Source: JAICQM01 sp963781555 (lineage in GTDB: Bacteria; Chloroflexota; Limnocylindria; QHBO01). From it: a stretch of 64,000 bases of DNA. Positions 8,969 to 17,744 of the stretch are shown piece by piece (the first letter of the stretch is position 1; each line of letters begins with the position of its first letter). Below the pieces are notes generated by a model that saw only the letters and a list, made by a program, of their open reading frames with translations, was not told the DNA's origin and did no database searches. The DNA lies in the NCBI GenBank assembly GCA_963781555.1, contig CAWAGB010000003.1:1-64000 (forward strand), in the 5' to 3' direction. The position numbers and the translations under genes are program-made.

Positions 8969-9584
8969 ATGCGAGGAGTTCTTGCTGCCACAGGGCTTTG
9001 TCTCGCTGTGGCCGCATGCAGCATGTCGAATCCCGGGTCTGGCGAACGCTGGACCCGGGATGGTCCCCGCCCGCCCAAGCCCTACCCGAAGGGACGAGGT
9101 ACCGCGAGGATCTCGCGGATATGCCCCGCTGGTGCTGGGCAATGAAGGGCTGGTGCCATACGGAGCACCTGAGCATCTGAGCTACCTCGTCACGTGCCTC
9201 GGCTCAGCGGGGTTTGACGTCAGCCTGGAGGGTAGGATCTGACCGCCGAGCCTGATGCGCGAGGCTCAGTACACAAGCGCGCGTGAGGCGTGCGAAGGGG
9301 CTGCCGTGAGCCAGGGCCTGGTACGAGCTCCGAGCCCCCCCGACGACCGGCTGCTCACGGCGCAATACGAGGCCTTCCAGATCACCGAGGCGTGCCTCGC
9401 CCGACACTCCTACCCCACCTCCGAGCGCCCTTCAATCTCCGCCTATCTCGCAGCGCGTGGGGCAAACTGGCACCCCTTCGACGCGGCCGCCGCGCGCGGG
9501 CAGGACCTCGTTGCCTTGGAAGTGATCTGTCCCTCCGACCTGGTTACCCTGCTCGAAGTAATGGCAGGCGAGCGTCCCGACTAG
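8969..9584 (+). CDS. Cys-rich lipoprotein (two apparent frameshifts)
   Basis: The ATG at 8969 gives MRGVLAATGLCLAVAACSMS, a lipoprotein signal with lipobox AVAAC. Breaks near 9045 and 9245 must be bridged to continue through GYAPLVLGNEGLVPYGAPEH, SYLVTCLGSAGFDV, then SAREACEGAA, TEACLARHSYPT and EVICPSDLVTLL to 9584. The three pieces share spacing and composition (four mature Cys), which is why I treat them as one ~200-aa protein. If the breaks are real, only a short fragment would be made. No family is recognised. Confidence 0.42.
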
Positions 9585-10225
9585 CCGGCGCATCCACCCG
9601 CGGGACCGGATACCAGCACCGAGGCAGATGATTCGCTGATGGTGACGAGGATGCCTACCGAGTTCACCTCGAGGGCCCGCACCAGGTAAATCCGCCCGGA
9701 CGGCGGTCGCGGCCCGCCCCACGCCTCTTCCGCCGCTCGGCGAAGGAAGACTCCGACGGCCAGCTGATCTGCGGCGGGAACTGCCAGCTGGGGAACCGTC
9801 ATCCAGGCAAACGACCCAGACGGATCGGATCGGTACGGCAGCTGAGCGTTTGCCTCCTCCGCGCCGAACAGTTCCACCGCGGCGCCGGTTGAACACGCGA
9901 CGATGCCGACGCTATCGCCCGTCGCGGAGGTCGTGGTTTGGGCCCCGGCCGAGGCGGCCCACTCCCCGAAGCGGTCGCCATAGGTGCTCGTGAGGTAGGC
10001 CTCCACCCTGGCCTGCAATGAGCTCGCATCAGCGAGCGGATGATCGTCAGGGAGCGAGCCCGATGGGCGGGGCAGGGTCGCGGTGGGCGTACCGGTCGGG
10101 GAAGCGCCGCCGGTTCCGCTTGGGGTGATGGATCTGCCAACCGAGGTGGAAGGTTCAGTCGGGCCGCAGCCGGCCACCAAGATCAGCATCGTCGCGATGA
10201 TTAGTCGCATCGTGTGTTGCGACAT
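9581..10225 (-). CDS. Lipoprotein (214 aa)
   Basis: The signal (MRLIIATMLILVAGCG, lipobox LVAGC) is followed by a Thr/Ser/Pro-rich linker (~22-55) and a globular domain (ASSLQARVEAYLTSTYGDRF...). Two distal Cys (VACSTG, GGCAG) could pair. A ribosome site (AAGGAGG) 6-7 bases before the ATG at 10225 supports that start. It is convergent with the lipoprotein at 8969, with a 4-bp overlap of ends. No family is recognised. Confidence 0.65.
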   Translation of the reverse strand: MSQHTMRLIIATMLILVAGCGPTEPSTSVGRSITPSGTGGASPTGTPTATLPRPSGSLPDDHPLADASSLQARVEAYLTSTYGDRFGEWAASAGAQTTTSATGDSVGIVACSTGAAVELFGAEEANAQLPYRSDPSGSFAWMTVPQLAVPAADQLAVGVFLRRAAEEAWGGPRPPSGRIYLVRALEVNSVGILVTISESSASVLVSGPAGGCAG

Positions 10226-10458
10226 CCCACCCCTCCTTGAGGTCGATTGGTCGTCGCGGATCAGGATCGTCGCCTTGTGAGGTCATCGCATGGTCCCTCC
10301 TGCTTGGCAGCCCAACGGCCACCTGACGCGCTGACCCTACGCCGACCGACCGCCCGGCACAAGGTTCGAAGTTGATACAGAGCGGCCCTTTGTGCGTACC
10401 TCCCGCATCTACGGGCGCGTCTGCCGAGAGGCGTGTCAACTCGCACGAGGTCCTTTCA

Positions 10459-11310
10459 GTGAGACGAGCCCTATTCGCAATGCTCAGCGCCAGCGCGCTG
10501 GTGGCCCTGGTGGCCATGCCCGCCGCGGCAGCCCATGGTGGCGAGACCACCGTGGTCGTCATGCAGCACATCTGCAATCCCGACATCCAGAGCGAGGCCG
10601 ATTTCGTCGCCGTCGAAGACGCCGGCGCTGGTGGCCAGCCCGGTGGCGAGGGCACCCTGCCCGGCCTGGTGGCGACCGTTCTGGCCTGCCCGGCCGTGGT
10701 CCTCAGCACTGACACGCCGACTGACGGCATCGGTGCCACGCCGACCGACTTCGACTACACCGTCACCGATGGCGCCAACACCTACTCGCTCTCCGCCGAC
10801 GGCATGCTGATGGCCGCCAAGCTGTGCGAGACCGATATCGACCTGGATGCCGATGGCGACGGGACCAAGAGCCCCGATACCTGCCTCGACGTCAGCATGT
10901 ACAGCTTCTCCCCCATCGCCGAGGGTCCGGCGACCATCACCCAGACCACGCCGGTCGGTGACTCGCGCTTCGGCACCATCCGCTTCACGCCAGCGAGCAC
11001 CGATGAGATGGCTCTCATCAGCGCCGCGAGTGGCGTGGTTGAGCTCGACACCTCGGCTGACACCCAGGTCGACAGCCCGCCGCTGCCGCTGGACGAGTAC
11101 AACGACGACGTCGTCGTCACCCACATCTACAACTTCCAGAACGTCGCGGCCGCGCCGTCGACATCTGCGGCAGCCAGCCCGAGCATGGGCAACGCGGCTG
11201 CCAGCACCGTCATCTCCACCACCTCCGGCACACTTCCCGCCGTCGTCACCGCCCTGCTGGGTCTGATGATTGCCGGCAGCGTGTTGGTCCTGGTCCGCAC
11301 CCGCCGCTAG
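10459..11310 (+). CDS. Secreted, C-terminally membrane-anchored surface protein (283 aa)
   Basis: I place the start at GTG 10459, eight bases after GAGG; the signal peptide is VRRALFAMLSASALVALVAM with cleavage after PAAAA. The ectodomain (~30-235) is acidic and low in Lys/Arg, with an Asp-rich stretch (DIDLDADGDGTKSPDTCLD) resembling a calcium loop. A Ser/Ala/Thr-rich stalk leads to a C-terminal hydrophobic helix and a basic end (VLVRTRR). That signal-ectodomain-stalk-helix-basic tail plan matches cell-wall or membrane-anchored proteins. The residues before the helix are LPAVVT, not a classical LPxTG. A strong terminator follows. Confidence 0.7.
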   Translation: MRRALFAMLSASALVALVAMPAAAAHGGETTVVVMQHICNPDIQSEADFVAVEDAGAGGQPGGEGTLPGLVATVLACPAVVLSTDTPTDGIGATPTDFDYTVTDGANTYSLSADGMLMAAKLCETDIDLDADGDGTKSPDTCLDVSMYSFSPIAEGPATITQTTPVGDSRFGTIRFTPASTDEMALISAASGVVELDTSADTQVDSPPLPLDEYNDDVVVTHIYNFQNVAAAPSTSAAASPSMGNAAASTVISTTSGTLPAVVTALLGLMIAGSVLVLVRTRR

Positions 11311-11328
11311 CCGGCGACGAACCCACCT

Positions 11329-11362
11329 CGAGAGGCGCCTGGCTCCGGCCGGGCGCCTCTCG
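11329..11362 (+). terminator. Terminator hairpin after the surface-protein gene
   Basis: A perfect 11-bp stem (CGAGAGGCGCC / GGCGCCTCTCG) with a 12-base loop, 19 bases after the stop at 11310. The following CTCGTTCGG has only a poor T-run, so efficiency is uncertain. Confidence 0.7.
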
Positions 11363-11422
11363 CTCGTTCGGTGGCCAGCGCCGCACCATGTCCAAGCAGA
11401 CGTCATTTGGGCGGACCAAGTC

Positions 11423-11704
11423 ATGAACACCATCCGGATACCACCCCAGATCGCCAACGACGACTTCGCCGGCTGGCTCAAGAACGCCATGGCGGAGCGG
11501 CGGATTTCACTGCGCATGCTGGCGATCCGAGCAGATGTCGATCACTCGACGATTTCCCGCCTCGCAAGCGGCACACGCGCGCCACTCCTGTCCACGGCGC
11601 TCTCCCTGATCCGTGTGCTCGAACGAGAAGCCGTTCCCCGTCCCACTACGGCGCCGGTGGCTAGGCTCATTCAGGGTGGCGTCATCCCCGACCCGCTCAC
11701 CTAA
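11423..11704 (+). CDS. XRE-family helix-turn-helix regulator (93 aa)
   Basis: A small DNA-binding protein with one Cro/CI-type HTH (residues ~15-65): FAGWLKNAMAERRISLRMLA, then the turn and recognition helix VDHSTISRLASGTRAPLLST. The C-terminal ~25 residues are a short tail without a sensor domain. Start ATG 11423 matches family length. It is the first of three XRE genes on the island and follows the terminator at 11329-11362, so it has its own transcription start. Targets are unknown. Confidence 0.8.
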   Translation: MNTIRIPPQIANDDFAGWLKNAMAERRISLRMLAIRADVDHSTISRLASGTRAPLLSTALSLIRVLEREAVPRPTTAPVARLIQGGVIPDPLT

Positions 11705-11791
11705 CGGCGCGCGCATCACCCGTGCTCTGGACGAGGGGGCGTACGATCGGCGCGAGCCGAGCAGCCTGCTCGGTCAGCGGGAGGGACGATC

Positions 11792-12316
11792 ATGCGACGA
11801 AGGCTGGCTGGGCTCACATTGGTGCTGGCGTTGGTCAGCTGCGCGGCTACCCCGGCCGACGGCACCCAGGCATGGGGCGCGGACAACTGCCTCTATACGT
11901 ACCTCAGCGGAGTCGGATGGACGACCGTGCTCGACTATTGCCGCACGCCGGTGTCAGCTGGTGTCTGGCGCTACCACGTCGGAGCGGTCGACCTGGGTCT
12001 CGTCGACACCAGTGACCCGCAAGTAACGGTGTACACCGAATCCACGAGTGGCGTCTCGTACGGGATCCGGAATGCAGATGGCGCCTACATGATCCGGACC
12101 GACTTCGGGTGGGTCACCCAGGACGCGTACTTGGCGGCGTTGGCAGCCGCACAGCAGCAGCCGCAGGCTCCCCCACCCCCGCAAGCCCAGGCACCGGGCG
12201 TCCAAGAGGGGACACCCGCATGGCAGGTACAGGCGATGATCGACGAGGTCAACGCCCGGGTCATCAGTCGAATCCTGGCGCCCGACTGCGTCGGCTCGTA
12301 TAACGGCTGCCGATAA
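11792..12316 (+). CDS. Secreted protein or lipoprotein (174 aa)
   Basis: The N-terminus MRRRLAGLTLVLALVSCAAT has a lipobox-like LVSC, so the protein is either lipidated or secreted. The mature domain has Cys at DNCLYTY and LDYCRTP and is rich in aromatic residues, followed by a Gln/Pro linker (QQQPQAPPPPQAQAP) and a short C-terminal helix with two more Cys (APDCVGSYNGCR). A GGGAGGGACGATC stretch gives a good ribosome site. No family is recognised. Confidence 0.62.
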   Translation: MRRRLAGLTLVLALVSCAATPADGTQAWGADNCLYTYLSGVGWTTVLDYCRTPVSAGVWRYHVGAVDLGLVDTSDPQVTVYTESTSGVSYGIRNADGAYMIRTDFGWVTQDAYLAALAAAQQQPQAPPPPQAQAPGVQEGTPAWQVQAMIDEVNARVISRILAPDCVGSYNGCR

Positions 12317-12353
12317 CGTCCAGGGCGCGGCGCCCATCGCGTAGGCTCGGATT

Positions 12354-12848
12354 TCAGCTGATCGCGGTCAGGAATGCCGGGTTTACCCCAAGGCCATCTA
12401 GGCTAGGGAGGCCTCGGGACGGTGCGAAGAAGGCGACCTCTCGCCCTGGGTGGTTGTCACGGACCCTGTGACCAATGCTGAAGGAGGCGGTTAGCGTGCC
12501 TGGATAGAGGGGGTAGATCCGATGATCGTCGCCGTAGCTCACAATCCAGCGCCCGTCGCTTTCGAGCAGTACTCGAGCGAGCCGCGCGTGGTCGGCCCAG
12601 GTGAGCGTGTCGAGGTAGAGGTCCGCGCCCTTGGCGGGATAAGGCGGGTCAGCGTACACAAAGACTGCAGCATTGCCCACGGACCTCTCCGCAACCTGAA
12701 CCCCGTCCGATTCGGTAATGGTTACGCGGTTGGAGTAACGCGCCAACGCGGTGATCCGAGCCGTCAGCGTCTCGCGATTGAAGCGCGCGTCCATGCGCCA
12801 AGTGCCTACTTGGCCGCCAGGCGCGGACGACGTCCTGAGGACTGCCAA
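12354..12848 (-). pseudogene. Truncated D12-class adenine-N6 DNA methyltransferase
   Basis: Only the C-terminal part of a Dam/D12 methyltransferase is present (~165 aa). Visible are the catalytic DPPY motif in VFVYADPPYPAKG, the upstream block WRMDARFNRETL, and the WIVSYGDDHRI segment. The N-terminal AdoMet-binding FxGxG region is missing: the frame closes at a TAG (12864-12866), and the next upstream gene ends at 12919. One base-shifted frame extends the similarity only a few residues. I therefore read it as a fragment, probably left by recombination. Activity is unlikely without a second subunit. Confidence 0.65.
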
Positions 12849-12918
12849 ACGCGAATTGACGGCCTACCCACCGGGCAGCCACGAGGCTGATAACCGCCTG
12901 GCATGCCCGAAGCGGGGC

Positions 12919-13626
12919 TCATGCGCTCACAACCCGTGCCGCATCGATCCACCGGGCTAGCAGACTCAGCGCCGCCAGGTACTCCGCGGCCTCCTGACGA
13001 GTTGGCTCGTCACCCCCGTGCACCAGGACGTTGCGGATACGCATGACGCAGCCTTGGCCGAAGGACATCGCACCCTGGTGCATGTCGGTCCACAGCTCCG
13101 TCCCCTCGTCGATGTCGAAGCGGAGGCGACGCTGCTTGGCGGTGGGCGGCGCGGTGCTAAAGGCTTCGGTCACGAGCTTGTAGCCGCTCGCGGTTGATCC
13201 CACTTTGGCCTTCAACCGACCGTCGATCACACGTCCTGCCTCAGACACGGCGGCGCGATAGTGGGCGCCCTCCCAGAGCTTCGCGGCCGCCTCGGTGACC
13301 CACGGGTGGAGGCCGTCCATCCCCAGCGGAGGTGCCGTCGGAGATGACAATTCGAGCTCGTAGATGGCGCCCTCCATAACCGCGATCGCGTCGCGTACGC
13401 CATCGGCCTGCACCCTCGCAAAGTAGCCATCCGGCTCAGCCCCGAATATCGCCATCGGGCTGTAGCGGACGTCCGCGAATTGCCGAACGCTCTCGTGTCC
13501 CCTTCCCATCACTGTCCTGAGCGTGGCGTCAGTGCGCCGCCTCCAGCCCTCGAAGTCCTCGGGCTGTCCACCGTTCGCTTCGGCAATCTGCCTCCGAAGG
13601 GCTTGCAGCTTCAGTGCGTTTTCCAT
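12919..13626 (-). CDS. TIGR02391 / Ymh family protein (235 aa)
   Basis: The C-terminal half matches the TIGR02391 (Hypoth_Ymh) family: LHPWVTEAAAKLWEGAHYRA at the start, a central conserved block, and RIRNVLVHGGDE near residue 210, the RNxxxH pattern of HEPN-type RNases. The N-terminal ~110 residues are specific to this protein, with a helical start (LKLQALRRQIAEANGGQPED). Family members are often found on mobile islands and are thought to act in abortive-infection-like responses, but the activity is not established. It sits just upstream of the truncated methyltransferase on the same strand. Confidence 0.72.
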   Translation of the reverse strand: MENALKLQALRRQIAEANGGQPEDFEGWRRRTDATLRTVMGRGHESVRQFADVRYSPMAIFGAEPDGYFARVQADGVRDAIAVMEGAIYELELSSPTAPPLGMDGLHPWVTEAAAKLWEGAHYRAAVSEAGRVIDGRLKAKVGSTASGYKLVTEAFSTAPPTAKQRRLRFDIDEGTELWTDMHQGAMSFGQGCVMRIRNVLVHGGDEPTRQEAAEYLAALSLLARWIDAARVVSA

Positions 13627-13689
13627 CCGCCCCTCCCCTTCACCGCAGCGGAGCGGGCCAAGATGGCGTCAAGCGGTAGGCGGGTCATG

Positions 13690-14274
13690 TCAGCTGGTGG
13701 TTGGCCGAGAGGTCAGGGTCACGATGAGCGGACCATCGTCCGGCAGCATCCGCGCGCGCAGCCGCGCCTCTCCGAAGTTCTGCGTTTCGTCGAAACCCGC
13801 AGCCGTTCGCTCGCCGATGAGGCGTGACGCGAAGTCACCCGCCCCGGGCGACAGGACATCTATGCCGGCCAGGGCGCTCACAAAGGCGGCCCTCGAGGTG
13901 TCGTCGTCCAAGACGCTGGCGTCGCCGAGCAGCTCGACCTCAGTCAGATCGTCAGCGTTCGCCTCGGTTCCTCGCAACGTCACGACCACTTGCGGATCGG
14001 TCGGCGTCCCACAGAGGAGGCTCGGGGCGCTGGGTGGCGCGTCGTCGTCGGTGAAGCAATCGAAGCCCTTGGCCTCGAGGACCTGAGCCAATGTCGACCG
14101 ACTCCCCAGTCCGGCTAGGGCGACAGCCGTCTGCGTTGGCGAGGTCGACACGACTGATGACGAGCTCTCTGCGCTGGCCGTCGGGCTGACGACAGCGGGG
14201 CGGCCGGACATCACCGATGTGCCGCACCCGGCGAGAACGAGCGCGGCTGCCGCGGCGGTGATCAGTAGCTTCAC
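13690..14274 (-). CDS. Lipoprotein (194 aa)
   Basis: The signal VKLLITAAAAALVLAGCGTS has the lipobox VLAGC. A Ser/Thr/Ala-rich linker (~22-50) leads to an acidic globular domain (TLAQVLEAKGFDCFTDDDAP, ...LRGTEANADDLTEVELLG) with two Cys that may pair. The start is GTG 14274, preceded by GGGAGAAAC. No family is recognised; acidic lipoproteins of this plan are common in Actinobacteria and Chloroflexota. Confidence 0.62.
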   Translation of the reverse strand: MKLLITAAAAALVLAGCGTSVMSGRPAVVSPTASAESSSSVVSTSPTQTAVALAGLGSRSTLAQVLEAKGFDCFTDDDAPPSAPSLLCGTPTDPQVVVTLRGTEANADDLTEVELLGDASVLDDDTSRAAFVSALAGIDVLSPGAGDFASRLIGERTAAGFDETQNFGEARLRARMLPDDGPLIVTLTSRPTTS

Positions 14275-14356
14275 GTTTCTCCCCTATTTCAAGCGAAATG
14301 CTTGTTCTAGGACATCTCGACCCCGGCGCGACGGGGCGGGTGTAGTTGGCTGGCCA

Positions 14357-14800
14357 TCAGCTGACCGCCGCCCACTGGGTTATGTAGGCGGCCAGGAACT
14401 CGACCAGGCCCTGAGCATCGCGCCCCGGAACCTGCGCAGTGACCTTGAGGTCCCCCGGGACACCCGTGAATTCCACCGTCAGCGTTGTGCGGAACACCGA
14501 AGCGCCCAGGTCGAAGTAGGTCACGGCCTCGACTGCCGGCTTGTCGACGTCGCTCCACCGCTCAACGCCAATGAACTCGATCCGATTCTGATCCGGGCTG
14601 TGCCGCTGCATCAGCAGGTCTACGACGACGAGCGCCTCCTCAGCGGCGATGGCGATCCGCCAGACCTCGTCGCGGTCGTGGTCATCCATCTCTAGCTGAA
14701 GCACGGGCGCGTCATGCGCAGCAACACCGATGGCGCTCAGAGTCGCCTGAATCCAATCGCCCACGGACATGGCATCGTTGTTGAGGTCAGCCAGTCGCAT
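14357..14800 (-). CDS. Hypothetical soluble protein (147 aa)
   Basis: ATG 14800 stands just after GGAGGAATCG, a near-perfect ribosome site, and I prefer it to the longer frame. The protein (MRLADLNNDAMSVGDWIQAT..., ending AAYITQWAAVS) is acidic, soluble and has alternating strands in its second half (VEAVTYFDLGASVFRTTLTV). There is no signal peptide. No family is recognised. Confidence 0.6.
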   Translation of the reverse strand: MRLADLNNDAMSVGDWIQATLSAIGVAAHDAPVLQLEMDDHDRDEVWRIAIAAEEALVVVDLLMQRHSPDQNRIEFIGVERWSDVDKPAVEAVTYFDLGASVFRTTLTVEFTGVPGDLKVTAQVPGRDAQGLVEFLAAYITQWAAVS

Positions 14801-15225
14801 CGATTCCTCCCCTACTTCGTCCGCGCTGGAACCCAACGGTGCAGAGCCTGTCGCAGACCGCGGTGAGCCGACCGCCGGCGTCCGTAACTGCGGGCGTGCC
14901 AGAGGTCTCCGTTTGGACCGGGGCCATTCTGTCATGCGCCCGGCCTGGTCGTGGCCGAAGCCGATGATCTGGCCCACGACGGTGTAAGTCGGGCACTCGA
15001 GCCGCCCGGCGTCGTAGCGCTCAGCCGGTTGCCGACATCGTCATATGTAGATTTCGAATTCCTTAAGCGCTTGTACTGGACCCTCAGCTGCACCCGTCTG
15101 GGTGCCCTCGGCCCGTTCCAGTGGACAGGTCCGCGTCAGTGCGCGTGCTTACGGCGCCGGCGGACGAGTGCTGGCGCTCGTCGAGAGAGCCGCGTGACTA
15201 ATCCAATGCAATCAACGGAGGTGAC
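14801..15225. other. About 425-bp intergenic region between divergent genes
   Basis: This separates the 147-aa gene (minus) from an XRE regulator (plus), so promoters of both must lie here. An AT-rich stretch at 15040-15065 (CATATGTAGATTTCGAATTC) stands out from its GC-rich surroundings and is a plausible promoter or operator. No gene is supported. Confidence 0.35.
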
Positions 15226-15627
15226 ATGGCAGAAACCGTCGGCGATCGGATAAGGCGCTACCGCACCGACAAGGGGTGGAACCTCACGCGGCTAGCGACG
15301 GAGACGCGGCTGTCCAAGAGCTACCTATCCGAGCTCGAGGCGATCAGCGACGCCACCAAGCGGCCATCAGGTCAGACGCTGTACGGCATAGCCACCGCAC
15401 TCGGGGTCACGATCGCTGACTTGCTGGGTGAACGACTGGCAATCAAACCGACCAGCAAGCGGCCCGTGAGCCTGCTCAAGTTTGCGCGCGATCGCCACCT
15501 CCCGGAAGCGGACATCGAGATGCTCGCCAGCATCCGATTTCGTGGGGAGTCCCCTCGAACGCCCGAGCGGTGGGCCTTCATCTACGACTCAATCCGGAAC
15601 AGCAGGGCGATGGATAGCACGCCCTGA
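15226..15627 (+). CDS. XRE-family transcriptional regulator (133 aa)
   Basis: The N-terminal HTH (residues ~4-65) is a clear Cro/CI type: IRRYRTDKGWNLTRLATETR and LSKSYLSELEAISDATKRPS, then TLYGIATALGVTIADLLGE. The C-terminal half (~75-130) contains a short helical part (ADIEMLASIRFRGESPRTPE) seen in regulators paired with toxins or phage genes. The GGAGGTGAC ribosome site before the ATG is excellent. Its partner gene is not obvious. The long upstream gap suggests it controls its own transcription. Confidence 0.82.
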   Translation: MAETVGDRIRRYRTDKGWNLTRLATETRLSKSYLSELEAISDATKRPSGQTLYGIATALGVTIADLLGERLAIKPTSKRPVSLLKFARDRHLPEADIEMLASIRFRGESPRTPERWAFIYDSIRNSRAMDSTP

Positions 15628-15915
15628 TCGATAGGCAGGATGTCCATATGTGCTCGGATCGAATGGTCCCAAACGAGACCCTGTAGTCGCCGCTGGGCAA
15701 ATCACTGTCCAAGTCGACGTAGTCGTCTCCCATCGCGGCGGTCCGCAGCATGCGACCTCGCCGTGCCAGCGCCTCAACCAGTGGTTCGCGTGGCACCGCA
15801 CGATCGTCGTGACCATGAACACCCGGCCGCTTGGCCCCGACGCGCGCCAATGAATGCCTGCGCGGAGGTACCTGACAAAGCGGATAACCACTCGCGCCTG
15901 GGGCGTGGTACCCAT
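15578..15915 (-). CDS. Hypothetical protein (frameshifted, uncertain)
   Basis: Two overlapping frames join near 15795: MGTTPQARVVIRFVRYLRAG... to GRVFMVTTIVR, then VPREPLVEALARRGRMLRTA and MGDDYVDLDSDLPSGDYRVS. The joined ~110-aa protein reads better than either frame alone. It is convergent with the XRE gene, overlapping its end. No family is recognised. Confidence 0.3.
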
Positions 15916-16096
15916 CCCGGATCGATCAGCATATCGGCAGGCCCGACTAGAGAAATCGTCCCGACGAGGAAGGACGGCCTCGAGCCTCAGCTCGGATTGT
16001 TCAAGTCCGCCGTCGCCTCAAGCAGGCCGGCCGACAGCAGCCGGGCGGCCCGCGCATCGCTTGTGCGGCCATTCACTATGGTCTTCGCTCACTTGC

Positions 16097-17254
16097 TCAT
16101 TTCTTCCGCCGGTCACGCCTGGCTCCCAGCCGTCCCTCACGCACCAGTCTCCGGCCCGCCGTCAGCCATAGGTGCAACTCCTCAGCGCGCACGGATAGTG
16201 ATTGGTCGCCGCGCCGCTTGACGATAGAAACAAATGCACCCTCCACCTTTCGGCCGACGATCGAACCATGGACCAAGAACGGCTGGACGGCAGAGTCCTG
16301 AGAAGGGACCCGAACATACCCCACGGCCCGGGACGAGTTCTTGATCGCGACGCGGCGAACCGTCAGCCCGTCGACCGGCGGGTAGACGCGAGCGTCGATC
16401 GTCATTCTTGCCCGATAGGGTGAAAAGAGGTCGGGCCGGATGCCACCAACTTGAGTGACAGTCTCTTCGCCATCTACCTTCCGGGTCGTCGCGCCGACAA
16501 CGATGACTCCCCCGGCGGCGTTCGCAAGCCTTGCAACGTCTTGAGCAAGCTCGATCTTGCCGAAATCCGTATCCAGGTTCCAGGGCTGCGACTTCGCCTC
16601 TAGCCACTCGCCCTCCTGCGCGCCAATAAGGCCCGACGGGTACCCCGCTTCGAGGACATTCACAAGGGCCTCGGGATCCATGCCACTGGCTAGTTCGCTG
16701 ACTGTCGTCGCAATCGCTGCTCCCAAGCTCACGAGGCTGGTCGCCAACGCATCTCGCCGCCGGAACTCAGCCTCGATCGCCCAAGCGACGCCAGTTGCGT
16801 TCTCCCACTCGCGCTCAACGCCAAGGACGCGGGCATGCAACCTAGAAGCGGCCGTGACCGCCAGATTCATGATCCGGTCCTCAGGTGTCGCTGCATCTAC
16901 GACGACTAGAACCCGAACCCGCACACCGCCGCGGCCGGCAAGAATTTCCGCGTCGACGAACACGGGAAGGTCGTCGTCGAGGTCCCAGAACTCTCCGGGA
17001 GAGATATCACATACCTGGAAGACGGCGCCGTCATCACCGGTGGCCCAGCCTGGGCTCCCGATGTTATGGCCGTACCGGCGCAGCAGGCGCATGGCCGCAG
17101 TTCGTAGTTCGGAGAGCCGGATCGCGTCGAGGAGCCACGGCGTCACTACAATCCGCTCCCCGCTTACAAAGAGCTCGCGGGGCGACGTCGGGAAATCCAG
17201 GTAAAAGCCGTCGTCGCGACTACGGTGACTTACCCGAATGGACATGTCATGCAA
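16097..17254 (-). CDS. AlbA_2 / Schlafen-like domain protein (385 aa)
   Basis: The second half contains the AlbA_2 (divergent AAA_4, Schlafen core-like) block: EWLEAKSQPWNLDT, then ELAQDVARLANAAGGVIVVG, with the typical glutamate and helix-glycine pattern. Family members bind nucleic acid, and some cut RNA; several act in phage defence. The N-terminal ~200 residues are unlike the common AlbA_2 architecture (no helicase or regulator domain recognised). The C-terminus is basic (RLGARRDRRKK). It lies downstream of the RHS toxin and SMI1 genes on the same strand, 490 bp after SMI1. Confidence 0.7.
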   Translation of the reverse strand: MHDMSIRVSHRSRDDGFYLDFPTSPRELFVSGERIVVTPWLLDAIRLSELRTAAMRLLRRYGHNIGSPGWATGDDGAVFQVCDISPGEFWDLDDDLPVFVDAEILAGRGGVRVRVLVVVDAATPEDRIMNLAVTAASRLHARVLGVEREWENATGVAWAIEAEFRRRDALATSLVSLGAAIATTVSELASGMDPEALVNVLEAGYPSGLIGAQEGEWLEAKSQPWNLDTDFGKIELAQDVARLANAAGGVIVVGATTRKVDGEETVTQVGGIRPDLFSPYRARMTIDARVYPPVDGLTVRRVAIKNSSRAVGYVRVPSQDSAVQPFLVHGSIVGRKVEGAFVSIVKRRGDQSLSVRAEELHLWLTAGRRLVREGRLGARRDRRKK

Positions 17255-17744
17255 CCGCTGTCAGGGAGAAGGAGCGCCGCGATGTGTGGGCTTGGGCCAA
17301 TTGCCTCCGTGGGCGCTGAACGGCGCGTCCGCCTCCGACGCGTCGGGGGGCCGTGATGGATAACCCACTCGATTCCACATGAGTGCCCCCACTTTGGTCT
17401 CGCGTTGTGCTGCGCCGAGGTCGTTTCCAACAGTCCGGGCGAAAGTTCTGCAGAAGAACGACCATGCCCGGAAAGCTTGGGCTCGTTGGTGGCTATAGTC
17501 GATACCTGATGAGTGTCGGCCCGTAGTCGTCTGGCGCGTCGAGGAGTTTCGTAGAGATGCGCCGTCCGTATGAGTCCGCGTGGGTCGGCATGCACGGTCT
17601 GTCTGACACCCGCCTGACGGACAAGATCGTCAAAGATGCTGTTGGCAGCATCCCATCCCACTGAGGATGAATAGGCGGACGTTTTTCCGGTTACTCTTAA
17701 TGGCACTGCTTCAAGAGCTTCCATCGGTCAGCGGCGCCGGCGGC
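17255..17744. other. About 490 bp without a confident gene
   Basis: A 164-aa minus-strand frame spans it (VGWDAANSIFDDLVRQAGVR near its start), but the last third is basic low-complexity sequence. It may be the decayed remnant of an accessory immunity or toxin-tail gene. No promoter or RNA is apparent. Confidence 0.35.
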
